A stretch of DNA of 64,000 bases from Cymodocea nodosa (Eukaryota; Streptophyta; Magnoliopsida; Alismatales; Cymodoceaceae), in the NCBI GenBank assembly GCA_036874045.1, contig CM072339.1:18731501-18795500 (forward strand). The letters run 5' to 3'. This document shows positions 47,582 to 60,551 of this stretch, in pieces. Every line of letters starts with the position of its first letter. The stretch's first letter is position 1. The translations under genes and the position numbers were made by a program. The notes beneath the pieces were generated by a model. The model ran no database searches. It had not been told where the DNA came from and saw only the letters and a list, made by a program, of their open reading frames with translations.

Positions 47582-48802
47582 AAGTGCAACATTTAGATGT
47601 CAAGAATGTTTTCCTCCATGGAGATCTACATAAAGTAACCTCATGGATTTGAAGATCCGTCTTGTCTAAAATATGTTTGCAAGCTTTAAAAGGTTCTATA
47701 TGGTCTAAAGCAAGCATCAAAGTCCTAGTATGATAAATTTAGTGATTTTCTATTCCAATATGGGTTCAACTTTTGCTTCTCTAATATTTCCCTCTTCATT
47801 TACAATGATAAGAAAAGTGTTTTCTATTTACTTTTATACGTTGATGATGTTATCATTTGTGGAAGCAATAAAGTTCTTATGATTGATTTTATTGAAAGTG
47901 CAAGTCAACACTTGGCCATGAAAGATCTAGGTACCTTACATTATTTCCTTGGTATCGAAGTTCATAGAACAATGGATGCAATGTTTTTGTCTCAATAACA
48001 ATACATCATTTCTATTTTGTGAGGTGCCTCCATGTTGGAATGCAAGCCTATCAAAAGCCTGATGCTAGCCAAGCTCTCACAATATCTTGAACAAGAATCC
48101 ACTCCTTTTGAAGATGGTCATTTATATCGACAAATAATTGGGAAGCTTCAATATCTCTCTTTTACTGAACCTAATATATCCATTCCTATGAATTTGCTAA
48201 GTCACTTTATATAGACCCCAAATCAAATACATTTTTCACTTCTAAAAAGTGTGTTGTGCTATCTAAAAGGGAGCGTAATAAAGGGCCTATACTACACAGC
48301 TCAATCCAGCAACAATGTGTATGTTTTCTGTGATGCCGACTTCAATGGATGCAATGATACCATGAAATTCACCACCAGGATGTGCATTTTCATTGGTGAG
48401 AACTACATTTCGTGGTCAGCAAATATACAATTGACAGTCTCCCTAAGCACCATAGAGGTTGAGTATAAAGCCCTCACTAATGGGACTACAGAACTACTCG
48501 AGATGTGCAACCTTTTTTGTGAACTTGAGGTGTTGTTGCCACATGCATCTCAACTTTTATGCGATAGCAAGTGCATAGTTTGCTTGACAAAGAAACCAGT
48601 GTATTACACTCGATCTAAGCACCTTCAAGTTGCCTATCATTTTGTTCAAGAGAAAGTTTCTAACAAAGCTGTTGCAATCAGATTTATTCCTGGAAGCCCT
48701 CAACTTGTTGATGTTTTTACCAAAGGCATTGGAGCTATATTGCTAAAAAGGTTTCTTCCCAAACTTGGCCTTATCATACGATCAAGTTTGCTGGAAGGCT
48801 AA
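47582..48802 (+). pseudogene. RT core and RNase H of the old copia element
   Basis: RT: VQHLDVKNVFLHGDL, GLKQASKS, then the catalytic LLYVDDVIICGSN and DLGTLHYFLGIEVH, with stops. RNase H (from about 48032): MLECKPIKSLMLAKLSQYLE, then VYVFCDADFNGC, YISWSANIQLTVSLSTIEVE, CDSKCIVCLTKKPVYYTRSK and VDVFTKGIG. The last 183 codons (48251-48802) are open. Confidence 0.88.
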
Positions 48803-49021
48803 TGTTGTCATTGTGTGTTTATATTTTAGACTTTGTGCATATGTGTTGTCATGTTGTTACAGTGGTTTTTGTCTTCTTTATATTCTTGTAAGATGTCGAG
48901 TATTAGGTGTATCAAAATATTGAAACATTATATGAAAGGTTTCTCACTTCCTTCTTCATTGTCTAGATGTATGCTTGGAACTCATGCTATATAAGCTTCG
49001 ATCTTGCGTTTTATCTTCTTC
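48803..49021 (+). repeat. 3' LTR of the old copia element
   Basis: Starts TGTTGTCATTGTGTG; shares most of its length with the LTR at 44150 but lacks about 39 bases and carries many substitutions, so the insertion is old. Confidence 0.85.
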
Positions 49022-52000
49022 TTATCTTTCTAATCTGTAAGTCTCATAAGTATATTTTTTCTTGAATGGAACTTGTATTTTGCTCTACATAAGATTATAA
49101 GTCTAAATTGTGTACATTTTAATAAGAGGTCTCAAAATTTGTATTTTTAGTATAAAAATATCTCCTTGCAAAAATTTCACCATACCATTTATAAAAATGC
49201 TATGTCCATTTTAGAAATAATTATGTGTATACAATCAATTTTAATATATTGTTTATAAAAAGTGATACGTCAATTTTAAAATAATTGTATGTGTATACTT
49301 AATTTTATTATATAGAAATTCACTAAATGACATGTCAAATATACCCAAATTTTTAATATTGTCTTTTTTCAATGGAGACAGAAAAAGTAAGAGAAGGACA
49401 CAAAAGTATATTTCTTTTAAAAAATTTTATTTTTTAATATTATCTTTTTCGTCATTTTCTAAGCACACAAAACACGTATCCTCGTAAGATGCCATTTTTC
49501 AAACGTATTCTTTTTTTTCTTGCCGGCTTCGAACGTCCCAGGTAAGGCCATGATCCCGGAACTCTCCATTAATGAAAAAAAAGACAATAAATAAATAAAT
49601 TAGAAACGACGTTGACTTCGAAGTTGAAATTTGAAAGAATGCAAGAAAAACGAACGGCCGATGGTGAAAATTATACCTGAACAAACACGCAGAAATATCT
49701 GGAAGGGAATAAATTAATTAAAGTCAGGTTCAAATAAAATGTTTTCGTAGCTCATGTGTGATGATGATGATGCATGGGAATAATTAAAGTCTGGTTTGTG
49801 CGGATCGGATCCACAGGATCCATTCGGCGTGCCGTTTGGGAACATGTACCACGCGTGCTCTTGTCGTCGTCGGTCATCGGTCGTCGGTCGACCACCGCCA
49901 GGCACCACCACCACCACCGGCTGTCCGATCGAGCGACAGCCGCGGGACAGACGGACGACAAAGAGAGAATATCAACCAGCAGGGGCAGGTCCCACGTGGT
50001 CGTCGGTCTGATCTCAACTCTTCGGAGGATTCAAATTAAAACCCATTTGTATTGATATTTCATTATAAAAATTTAAAATAATTAGTTCATCAGGTAAATA
50101 TATATATATATATATCATGATCCACGTACAATGCATTAAACTTTGGTATCAATCTCAGTTATAATCATCATTTTATTTGTAGCCAAAAACCAATTATCCA
50201 GCTTGACCAAGAGCAGTCTACCAAACCAGCATCTACCAAGGACGGCCTAATCACCGTCAAAACAAGTGTGATCAAAAGAATCCCCATCTTCGGCATGTTT
50301 CAGCAAACACACGTCGAAGTAAGGGAAAAGCTTCGTCTTTTAGCATTCTATTCAGTGGGTAGAGCGCCGTGAAGGTATCTGTACAAGAGGGAAGAAATTT
50401 TAGTAGACATATAAGGTTTTTAGATCCCCACGTTCCAACATGTGCCTTCAGAATTACATTTGGACGTTTCCCAAGCCGTTTCCACAGTAATACTGCCTTC
50501 CTTGTCCCATAGCCATCCGAAAGAATCTTCGAAATCACTTATGAATTGAAATTTTTTCTTAATTGCCTTAACACCCTGAGACATAAGGAAGGAATTAAAA
50601 TGAATCCCAGACCAGACTGCTTTCCTACCCGTTGAGATTTTTCCAGACTTGCTTATGCTTTGATTATTAACAGATATAGATCTCATGCATAAAAACAGAC
50701 CAAATATTGTTATCATGTGTTTAAGTCTTCAAATCATTTGCATTCGAAGAGCTCCCATCGTCTCTCTTAAATCTCAGATTCCGAATCCACCCTTCGAGAT
50801 AGACCTAAATGACTTCTTTCCAACTCACCGGATCTTGCGGTGGAGTTGTAGAGACGAGCATCTCGAGGAGACAATAGAAGGGGAATCTTAGGTATCTCAG
50901 GTGTCTTGGGATCAGTAAATCTTAATCTATAAAGCATACGAAGATAGAATATCTTTAATATTGTCAACTTGGGAAAAAAAAAAGAGAGGTGGGAGTGGGT
51001 TCCATCTACCTGAATGATTTCCATGTGCTCGCTCGATATAAATGTTATTTTCTCGATTGGTAAGAAGACGTGGACGATACTAATAAGATTTAAACTGATA
51101 AAAAATATGCATATTTACATATCCAACTGCAATTATTTACATGCCTGTAGTTTGATTTCATCAAACTTGTAAACAATCGATCGATCCGATCCGTACCCGA
51201 AAAAGAAGTACTCGCTTCTTAATGGGCAAGCAATGGCCTTGTGTGTATTTCTTTTGTACTTGCATCGATATTATCCTCACAGTCACAGATGATATATGTC
51301 ATTTCGTTTGGAAGATGAGTTTTGACTTTTACCCAATTATATATTGTGTGGTCTAATTACCGATTATATGTGTCCCCTGATAAATGTCAATAACTTTTGA
51401 TAATTAAGCCCTTATTAATTCTGCTTGAATTTTAACCTGGATCGATCACATTTCATTCGAGTAGAATGTTGATTAAATATCTATGATGGCTAGTATAGTT
51501 GATCGATCTTCTTTCACCTCATACGTTTTTTAAGACAAAATTTTTTGATTGAAATTTAAAAAAACATTATCAACAACAAAAAAGAGAGAGCAGAAAGTCA
51601 ACCACATCATGGATTAATGTCGATATTGAACTTTTATTTTACAAAATGAAGGTGTGTGAGATTACAATGCAAACACTGAGGATTTGACATTGGCATGTTT
51701 GCTAACTAATTATATTTCACTTGCTAATGCAAGGAGGTAATGTAGTACATGCATGTACTTTTTTTTTTCTTACGATCATTTAAAAGTTGTAAGATTGAGA
51801 ACCAAATGAAGCAAAAGAGGAATCCTACAACGATATTGGTGCACACCCCTACTCATAACCCAATATATGTTAACAACCACTAGTGGACGTGCTCATGCAA
51901 TCTCTCTTGCAGTCTTGCTATGCTATTGATCTTCCAAAATAATTTCAGATACAAAATTGTTCTCTGTGCCCTACTCCGACCTCTCATTGCTCATCTTACA

Positions 52001-52235
52001 TTAAATGATTATGGATCTCCTCCATCGGATGCTTTGCTATATATATCAAAGCTTTATTAAGGGCTTCAATATCTCTTGCTTGACGCCTGTATATCACGTT
52101 TGCAGTGAACCATCTTTCCTAGTTCTTGAAAGCTCCTACATTTGAGCATTTCAAGGCTACCAAACATATACTATCTCACAATAAATGAACTTTTACTCAT
52201 GGTTTATGATTTAAGACTTTCTCAACTCTACATGC
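49022..52235. other. Gene-free stretch
   Basis: A GC-rich island at about 49795-50010 has overlapping frames rich in His/Arg repeats without a domain. At 50272-50716 (minus) two frames contain DSFGWLWDKEGSITVETAWE, a little like a LINE zinc-binding RT tail; this is weak. A short (TA)n run lies at about 50098-50114. The rest is AT-rich. Confidence 0.4.
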
Positions 52236-52710
52236 GTACTCTGATGTGGACCGGGCAAGCGATGCTACGGGTTGACACTCCATTTAGTCTCCTGTGTTTT
52301 TCTCGGAGACAACTTAATCACTTGGTGGACACACAAATAACGTACGATGACTGGATTCAAGGCTAAGTCAGAATATTAATTAGGCCCTGGCTACCTCCAT
52401 TACTGATCTCTGATGGTTATGCTTCCTGCTGAGAGTTGCATGCGCACATACCCAAAACATCCCACATCTTCTACAACAACAAGTTCACACTCAATATGGT
52501 CAAGAATCCTATCTTTCACAGGTGTACACAACACATCAAAGTTGATTACCACTTTGTTTACGAATTTTTACCTTGTGGTGCAATCTCCATCTCTCATATT
52601 CCTTCTCAACTTCAACACAAAGTCTCTCACTTTAGATCAATTTTAACAATTGCTCCAATCTACCACTCCTTTCGAATTGGCTTAAGAGGGAGTATGAACT
52701 GATTGTGTAT
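52236..52710 (+). pseudogene. Copia RNase H fragment
   Basis: Frames with shifts read DVDRASDATG and VFFSETT, a decayed copia DADWAGD...GYCFFLG, then NPIFHRCTQHIKVDYHFVYE, the copia NPVFHxRTKHIEVDYHF motif, and IPSQLQHKV. It ends in a purine-rich AAGAGGGAG, probably the polypurine tract. The following bases from about 52712 (TGAACTGATTGTG) may start a 3' LTR. No upstream half was found. Confidence 0.7.
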
Positions 52711-52758
52711 CTAAAGTTGGGTTATCTAGAATGTTCTATATAACATTTATACATATAT

Positions 52759-52789
52759 GTGTGTGTGTGTGGGGGGGGGGGGGGGGGGG
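52759..52789. repeat. (TG)n followed by a G run
   Basis: About six TG units, then roughly 19 G before TTGTATTG. A long G tract is unusual and prone to length errors. Confidence 0.85.
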
Positions 52790-53318
52790 TTGTATTGTAC
52801 ATGATTGATTAAGTGAATACAAACTCTCATTATTCTCTTCCCTACCAAACTCTCTCAACCACCTTCCTACTCCATGCATTTCTTCTCCTTCACCCTCTTC
52901 CCTCATTGGTCACAGCAATCTCTTTTTCTCTTCAGTGGCTTTCTTCCATACATAGTTCTCCTTTATCCACCATTAGCTCTCATCCACCCTATTTCCTTCA
53001 TCTACCATCATTTTCTCCCTTGCATCTTCCCTACTCCTGGCCAATTTAAGTCTAGTGACTCAGGCCCCTAAAGCATTTAACACATGGATAAACAGGTATA
53101 TATATCTAGGCTGGCTGAAGATGGAAAGAAAAGCAAGTCATTGCCAAAGGTAACTTTGAGCAGAGGGATTTAATAGTTGGAATATAGAAAATAAAATTGA
53201 TAGGCAGTGGGCTATTAGATATCTTGAAAATTTGTGAATAAGTTGTAATTGTAAAGAGCATTGTAAATTTTTGTATATTGAAAAAGATTGTACAAAGCAT
53301 GCCATGTAAAGATCCCAT
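52790..53318. other. Gene-free stretch
   Basis: C/T-rich at the left (CTCTTCC-type), possibly the rest of a decayed LTR; no gene recognised. Confidence 0.35.
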
Positions 53319-53339
53319 ACACACACACACACACACACA

Positions 53340-53381
<42 letters not shown>
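53319..53381. repeat. Compound (AC)n(TC)n microsatellite
   Basis: About 11 AC units followed by about 19 TC units. Confidence 0.95.
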
Positions 53382-53384
<3 letters not shown>

Positions 53385-56300
53385 GTAAAAAAAGAAAAAT
53401 CACCTTTATTTTCCACATGTATAGTACAGTAAAATTAAGGGCATTTCACAGTCATTTTAGTGTAACTGGAAGAGAATGAAAAATCAAGATTAAAAATTGC
53501 TACAGGAAGTGGATTTACAAAGGACCAGAAAGATAATATGCTGGGCATGGAAGGGAGAGCTGCGGTGGAAAATGGAGCGAAAGGATGACTGGTGGTGAGA
53601 ATAGACAAGATGGCTAGCTTTTGTAGTTGAATAGATTCCACTTTTTTAGAAGAAGAACGATGAAGATATATGACTATTAATTTTGTAGTAAACAAAGTGA
53701 TGATCAACTTATAAAATGTTTTGGAAAAGTTATCTTGCATTTTCGATATTGCATTTACATTTTTTTGTATTAAGGTGAAAAGTACAAACAATACTTCTTT
53801 CTAGATATATATCATGAAATCAGCTATTTTTTTTAAAAAAAGCTATGATCTTCCAAACTCACTTTCCAAGCGTGGCCCTAATCTTCCACAAGAAGACATT
53901 GACCTTCATCATGTATCATATGAGAATGATGAGTGGTCCACTGAAGAGATCAATGGGGAGGTTTTAATTAGCATGTTGAAGCTAAGAATAATGTATCCAG
54001 TCAATAATGGTTGGTCATTAAAAGTGGTTATTTTAGATTTTTGCCATTGTTGTGTTCTATTTGGAAATTCTGTGAATTGGGTCGTTCTAGATTGTGTTGA
54101 TGATGAGGATATATATATATAATATTTATTAATATTTCTTTGGTTGTGATGCTTTTCACGTCTAATGTGATAATACTGTATTAATTAGATATCCCAAACC
54201 TTATACGGCATTGCGGTTATTTAATTTCTTCATCACATGTTTTTCAACATTTGGAAGTGTGATGATATATTAATGTGTATATTATGTGTTCCGTTATGGT
54301 GTATAAAAAATTTAAGGAATGATGTGTTTTACTTCTATTTAATTGCATTCGTAAAAGGGAAGAATCCATTTGAATACCGTTGTTAATTTAAAATTGATAT
54401 TTGTTCTATGCCAATACACATTATATCCTGTTGTGCCATGCCACGAGAGTAATTTAAAATATGAGTACTATTGTGACGTTGAAACTTACACATCGTAATA
54501 TGTAGTTGTGTTGAGAGAATTTTGAATGTTGATGTAGAAATTCAAAAATATTTTGGTATTTTTGGCAATTGAGATGATCATCTATGATTTGTTGCATGAA
54601 AATAAAAAATAGTCCGATTGTAAGATGGATTGAAGACTAGCTATGTTCCTGATTAGAGAAACGGTTCCACAAAATTTAACTCTTGTATTACTCAAAAAAA
54701 ATGCTTGCTATCATGCCCATGGAATGTAAGTATGTCAAAGTTTCGTTGGCGATTGCAGATCGAGAAAATGAAAAGAAAAGGGAGGAAATAGGAAGAAAAG
54801 GGCCGGAGAACAAAATGAATTGAAAGGAAGAGAGAAAAGAAAAAAAGGATCAGGCGCTCATTTGTTAGGATTTGAGCATTCTTTGTATAAGCAAAAGAAA
54901 AATCTTATCTATCCTTCTCAGCAAAGATGTCAACTGTCCGTCATGGTCCGATTGGCTTGAATCATGTTCAGCTACGTTGTGTTCTTGGGGACGATTTATG
55001 GCTCGCGATTGGCTTGTGTTATATTGATTAATAATATAATTTGATCGTATTGGATCAGACTAAATCATATTTTTTAATATATTGAATTATAAAATTAGTA
55101 CGTTGATTTGATAAATTGGTATATTATTTTTGTAAATCGTATACTAAATTTGATACAAACTTGTAGATTTTATAGGTTTAGTATACTAATTTTACAATTT
55201 AGCATATTAAAATCGACATAAACAAATTCTATAAACATTTTCGACATATCCTTTTTGTAACAGGTATGTTAATTTCTGAAAAAACTTATATTGTATTGAC
55301 TTACATGTTTATATCAAGGTATGCTACTACGACTTAATTCTAGCTTCATACGATTTGAAAAATCACGTCGTTCTAGTAAATTGCACAATCTGATCATTCT
55401 AGTTCGGTTGAAATGTCTGCATTCAAAGCAATTCAATTGTATCTGTCAGCAATGAAAATTTGCAAAAAAGACAGGAATTGAAAAGACCGAACTTTAAGAG
55501 ATCGAAAGGATTGGATGTATGTGTACGTAGAACCACAAGATCGAACGCGAAAACGTACATGAGAAGGAGAACACAAGATCCAACGTGTATGCTGGCGTTT
55601 CTTTATTTCATTAATCTCTTATCATCCAATGGATGTCATCTCTGAGTGCGTTGCTTCAAGAAGAAGCCAGTGCCTTTCCTTCCCGCAACATCCAAACTTC
55701 AAGCATGATGCATTCATCATTCAACCTCTCTCTCGGTTGATCAGAAGCGTTCTTCTTTTTTGTTTATTTTATTTTCCTTTTAAAATCATTGCTTCCAGTG
55801 GGTTCTCATTCCACCTGTTAATTAACCGAAGAGCATGTGCTGCTCTTTGCTTCCCTGTTACTACTCCATGATTCCTCCACCCACATGAACAGTATGATCA
55901 GTTCGCTTTGCATGTGGGTGTTGTTTCCAAAATAACCACCACTTAACAGGAGGGGGCCCCTTCCTGATCCCAATAACACATCATTTCCCAGGCAAATATA
56001 GGATAAATCAGGGAAAGCCTTGAATGTATTATCGTATACATGAATGTGTTTAGCAAAGGTTGCGTACAAAATCTTAACTTTGCAAAAATAAAAAGCAACC
56101 TAAGCTGATGAATGCTAAACATTAGGTCATTAAAAAAGAAATGGCCGTTCGTCCCCAGCAATGTCTACAAAGGTCTCAACATTTTACTGGAACCTTTTTC
56201 TTTGCTTGGCAAGTAAAAGGGTAGACAAAGTATTGGGACCATATCAGAAGTAGACGTAAATAAAATGAATTGCATGGCAGACGTTTGTTATGCTTGAAGG

Positions 56301-57168
56301 TTTCAGCAGAAAAAAGGCTTGATTCTGCCAGCAATTATTCAACCCTGTTGAAATGGTTAGTATTATACTTATAAAGATGGATTAGAGTTTGCACGGCACT
56401 TGATATAATAAGAAACCATTCTATTTATTTTTAACCAGGTGACTTTATGTTTGTGCTTGATATCAGGGTTAAATACGATCTTCTAAGAACAGTAAATAAA
56501 CATGCCCGTAAGACTTTAGAAAAATTACAAGTGAACAAGTGCATGTATTGGAATAAAATATATTCTTATATCGATTAAAATTCCTTCCGATTGCAAGTAA
56601 ACAACTTGCTTCCACACCATTTCATTTCAGAAGGTCGAACATTTTTTTTATTTTTTAATTAGTAAGAAATAATAAAGTCTTGGAATTTGTAACCGCATAA
56701 ATTTAATTAATTTTTACAGACTCGAGAACTAAGAATTAGTTAGAAAAGGCTTGGTTGGGATTACAGAAAAATGGAAGGACCGATCATGTGAAGGACCAGC
56801 TTTTGGAAGTGGCATTTGAAGTGGTTTTCTCGTAATTGAAGGGCAGTTATGCTGCCCACCCACATGAAACGAAACAAGTAAGATCAAGAGATAAGTCTAC
56901 CATTAACACATCTTCTTATTCCTTCCTGTCCTGGGTCCTCACCCTTCTCCTTATTCCATCTATCTTCCAAAAACCTTTCCCTCCCTCTTCTCTTTTAATG
57001 CCACCAATTCCATCCACTGTTGCTGCTGCTGCTGCTGCTCTTTTTCACCATCCATATAATTCTCTTCTTCTTTGAGCAAAACCCAACACAGTTGTAATCG
57101 TCTCCATTGTTGATCTACATTTTCTTTTTCCAATCATACCATTTTTGCTTGATCTTTACCCACCAGCT
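53382..57168. other. Intergenic; right end is the SMR promoter and 5' UTR
   Basis: About 3.8 kb with no recognisable gene; frames such as 53814-54122 (plus) have no known domain. In the probable 5' UTR of the SMR gene a (GCT)n run lies at about 57021-57040. Confidence 0.4.
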
Positions 57169-57537
57169 ATGCCTGGACTTCCCAATTCAAGGAAACGTGC
57201 ACCCCTTTCTCTTCCCCCTCCTCAGATGTCACCTGCAACTGCAGAAGAAGCGGAAGAGCACCCAACTGTGGTCACACCCATAAGAACAGCCCTGCCAATT
57301 CTCGGAGCGAGCACCGCCACATCCGGTGAGGAAGAGGGGGGGAATTGCGTCACACCCAAGGGCGAAGATCACGACTTGAAGCCTACTTTGGTGTGTCCAC
57401 CGGCACCGAGGAAGCCACGGCGGGCCATGAGGAGATTCAGCCGTCCCGTTCGGGAATTGTTCATCGTCACCTGTGATTTTGAGTCCGTGTTCCCGATCAT
57501 AGCGGCCCCTCCCAAGAAGAAGCTTCATGTGGGATGA
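57169..57537 (+). CDS. SIAMESE-related cyclin-dependent kinase inhibitor (SMR)
   Basis: Single exon, 122 residues, as is normal for the family, whose members are small and intronless. A Pro-rich, partly acidic N-terminal half is followed by the SMR signature: C60-V-T-P then CPPAPRKPRR at 76-85, with an ELF motif at 96-98 and a basic PKKKLH near the C-terminus that could serve in nuclear import. SMR proteins bind CDK-cyclin complexes in plants, block mitosis and promote the switch to endoreduplication, often in trichome and leaf development or under stress. ATG 57169 is the first Met; the frame upstream is open but begins without ATG. It is isolated from other genes. Confidence rests on the CPPAPRKPR block; the exact subgroup is not resolved. 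Confidence 0.85.
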   Translation: MPGLPNSRKRAPLSLPPPQMSPATAEEAEEHPTVVTPIRTALPILGASTATSGEEEGGNCVTPKGEDHDLKPTLVCPPAPRKPRRAMRRFSRPVRELFIVTCDFESVFPIIAAPPKKKLHVG

Positions 57538-60175
57538 AGAATTCCCTCAATTCTCTTCATCTGCTTGACCGAGGTTGTGACCTTAATTTACGTGCATGGT
57601 AAATGTTTTGCACTTTGGCTTCTTCTTTTTCTTTTTAGCTTTGAAGAAAAATATCTCAAGGGTTATAATCTCTTGATGTGGTTTGCTAGCCTTGTCTATA
57701 ATTCAGTTGAAAATTTCTCTTCCCTTTTCTCTCCCTTGTTTGCCTGCAATCCAGAAGCAACCTCTAGCAGTAAAGATCTGTGTGTATGCTTGTGTACTGT
57801 AAATCAACATTCTAATGGGTTCCTGAATTTATACATTCAGCAGTAAAGAAAAAAATCAGAAACCAAGGAGCATCTCAATTTCCTGCCCAACATTTCTGAA
57901 ATCAATTGGAAGTTTTATTGCTAGGCTACTATTTTTGTTTTTGGTAAATATGTAGGCTACTGTTCTTAGCAGGGAAGAAAGCAGCACTGTGAATTTGCCA
58001 TAGATCTGGGACAACTGATCAACACCTTGTATGCATTGAATAATTGTAGGCTTAGAGCTGGTCACTGCAGAAACAATAGAGGTGATTACAACCAGATCCC
58101 ACATTATGAGCCAATATATATATATATATATATATAATTTGAAGAAATTAATTGCCGAGGGACAAGTAAAAATGTCTCCTTTTCTTGGTGACAAAATGTT
58201 AAAAGTTTTTTTTCTTGTAAGAGACAATGGATTTGAATTTTGGTGGAAACTATAGGACCACACATTCTTAAGCTAACTTGCCTACAAAAATCTGTTTTTT
58301 TTTTTAGAGAAAAAGTTAAAAGTTAGATGGTGGTTGTGTAATAAGTTGCTTTTGTGAGAAATTGGGGGCATCAGCGAAAGTAGAATGCTACGCCTAGACC
58401 CGCTAACTAACTTAGCCATCTTAACTTGAAAGAAACGCATCAATTTGTGTGTTTTGTTTTCTCCTACCATGAACAAAATATACAGATTGCTTCCGCCCTG
58501 AAAAACTATCACTAAGAAAAACACTCAGCTCGTTAGAGTAAATCTCCCTCTCTTTCCCCTCAAACTTCTTCCTCCCCTGCAAGGCTTTGGTTTCCTCCTT
58601 CCCTGTACAACCCAAGGGAATGGAGCCCGTACATGGTGGGTGCGAGTATCGTGGACATTCATATCCATTAAAGCCGTTTTTTCAGGTAAGGAGGCTTCGT
58701 TGAATTTGTGGATCAGAGGTCGATGACCACGACGATGGGCGTTACGAGGGTTCACAACAAGGAGAAAAAGGGGGAAATCGGCTGCAACTGGTGTTTGATG
58801 AATGTGATGGTAAATGGGGGCATTCAGAAAGGGGAATCAGTGGCATTGCCTGTGAAGAACTTAACTGATCAGCCTTCAGGATGGTTCATAGTCTTGAGAG
58901 GAAGTTTATTGTTTACACCAGCCAGCTGACAAAAGCACTTACGAGAGAACCCCAAAACATTCATGTTCAGAGAAAATGTTTTCATGGAAGAAGAAACGAA
59001 CGATCCTGTTCGAGGCACAACGATGAAAGGGCCTTTGGTTTGGGTGTTGAAGACAGAGAAGTCACCTCGCCAATTAACCCAAGGAAAGAAAGCACACCCA
59101 CATAAAAAGTCCTCCTTTTCTAGTTCCTTCGTTCTTGCCTTGTGCTGCAGACCACCAAAACATGTCATCCGGACAACTGTAAGAGTCCAGATCACCTCAT
59201 CTTCTTCTTGATGTGTGATAACAAAGCCACCATCTGGATGGTACTGGTACACCAAAAAATATTACAAAGTGTTCGCAATAAAAATAAATTTTTACATGAA
59301 ATTACTATTTTAAGGGAAGGAGAAGATGAGTTGGGTGAAAATAACAATCTTAGTAGAAAGTAGTTTGTTCTGATACAAAACTTCCTGTGTTGTTCGTTTA
59401 TTAAATTTTTAGAATCTTTTATGTGTTCAGAACCCGAACCTAGGTGGAGTTGTCATGTGCGGAGCAAGTTTGGAACTTTGGTAATTGTGGGATTTTCAGC
59501 TGCTTCTAGGAATATTCACATTCTCCATCAGTAATGCTGACGTCTATGTCATTTATGCTCTTGCATGAACGGTACATGAAAACACCGAAGGCCATTTGGC
59601 ATTCTCAAGCTCAAGCTTTCGGAGGCCCATCTGTTTCCGACCGACCTCACAGTACACGTGACATCTCGTCCGTGACATCTCATCGTCGTCCAGTGAAATC
59701 TTGCACGACGTCAACTTGCATGTTCCGACTCCCAACGCATGACAATAAAAAAGATGACAACATTAGTTGCTCCGAATTTTATGTGACATCAATCTACAAA
59801 ATCACTAATTTATGTTAAATTTCATCCATTAATTTTAAATAAAAATAAAAAATCTTAGCAAATAGAGCTTTAGATTAAATATATAGATAGCTTCATATTA
59901 AAATTTCAATATAAAGTTAAATGTGCAATAGATAAAATAATTTACACATTTATATCTTCTTCTTTTTTTTTAAAAAAGTTATTAAAAACAAAAATATTAT
60001 TTCTAAAAAAATTCCCTGGAAACAACTTTAAAAATACTTTTTCTTAAAAACACAAAAAAGACAAACTTCCAAGCCTTTCACTTTCCCCTCATCTCTCGAG
60101 CTCAGCACAAACCTCGCATCGTTTTCTCCCCGGCGTTGCCGGTGGCGGCGGCGGCGGTGTCGGCTCCCCCTTCTG
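57538..60175. other. Intergenic between SMR and TMEM230-like genes
   Basis: About 2.6 kb. A (TA)n run lies at about 58112-58136. An open frame of 128 codons at 58869-59255 (minus) and overlapping plus frames have no recognisable domain. The last 150 bases are the TMEM230-like promoter and 5' UTR, with a GGTGGCGGCGGCGGCGG run at about 60141-60157. Confidence 0.4.
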
Positions 60176-60551
60176 ATGGCATACGTGGCACATGCGTTCT
60201 CCATCTCCGACGACGACATCATGATGGACACCACCCACGTCGCCCGGAACAAGCCTCCCTTCAAGGAGATTGCCCTCGCCGTCTCCCTCCTCGTCTTCGG
60301 AACCCTCGCCATCGTCATCGGTATCGTCATGGCCGTCAACATGTCCGGTGGCGACAGAACCCACGGTATACTCCTCATTCCTCCAATAAAACAAAAAACT
60401 CTTGAGAATCTCACACCTCTTTCTCGCAGGTGGTTTCTTCGGAGCGTTGGGGGCGTTGCTGTTCATTCCCGGGTTCTACTACACCAGGATTGCGTACTAT
60501 GCGTACAAGGGATACAAAGGCTTCTCCTTTGCCAACATTCCTTCCGTCTAG
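60176..60551 (+). CDS. TMEM230-like two-pass membrane protein
   Basis: Two exons, 60176-60365 and 60430-60551, with a 64-nt GT/AG intron, encode 103 residues. It begins [16 protein letters not shown] with a cytosolic acidic head, then [20 protein letters not shown] (start of transmembrane segment 1, about 31-53), a GGDRTHGG loop, and [20 protein letters not shown] (segment 2, about 66-85), ending [18 protein letters not shown]. The whole protein matches the TMEM230/DUF872 family known across eukaryotes. In animals TMEM230 sits on vesicles and endosomes and affects vesicle trafficking; the plant role is not established. No sign of damage. The intron site falls in the conserved glycine loop, and the open frame continuing through it is read-through. 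Confidence 0.92.

Larger units (their letters stand above)
44150..49021 (+). mobile_element. Old Ty1-copia retrotransposon with interrupted pol
   Basis: Diverged LTRs lie at 44150-44391 and 48803-49021 in the same orientation. A degraded primer site TGGTATTTGAG follows the first LTR. Between them are remnants of gag (about 44500-45060), RT start (45715-45940), RT core (47585-47998) and RNase H (48032-48802), all on the plus strand. About 1.6 kb that does not belong to copia splits the RT. Many stops and shifts make it inactive. Confidence 0.85.

Noticed and set aside
50272-50716. Possible LINE zinc-binding RT tail
   Set aside because: Only a short WLWDKEGSITVETAW resemblance; no RT core nearby.
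57229-57528. 99-codon open frame on the minus strand
   Set aside because: Shadow of the SMR coding region.
58869-59255. 128-codon open frame on the minus strand
   Set aside because: No domain, no homologue recognised and overlapping open frames on the other strand; could not be supported as a gene.
60089-60466. 125-codon open frame on the minus strand
   Set aside because: Antisense to the TMEM230-like gene; Glu/Asp-rich text arises from its GC-rich codons.
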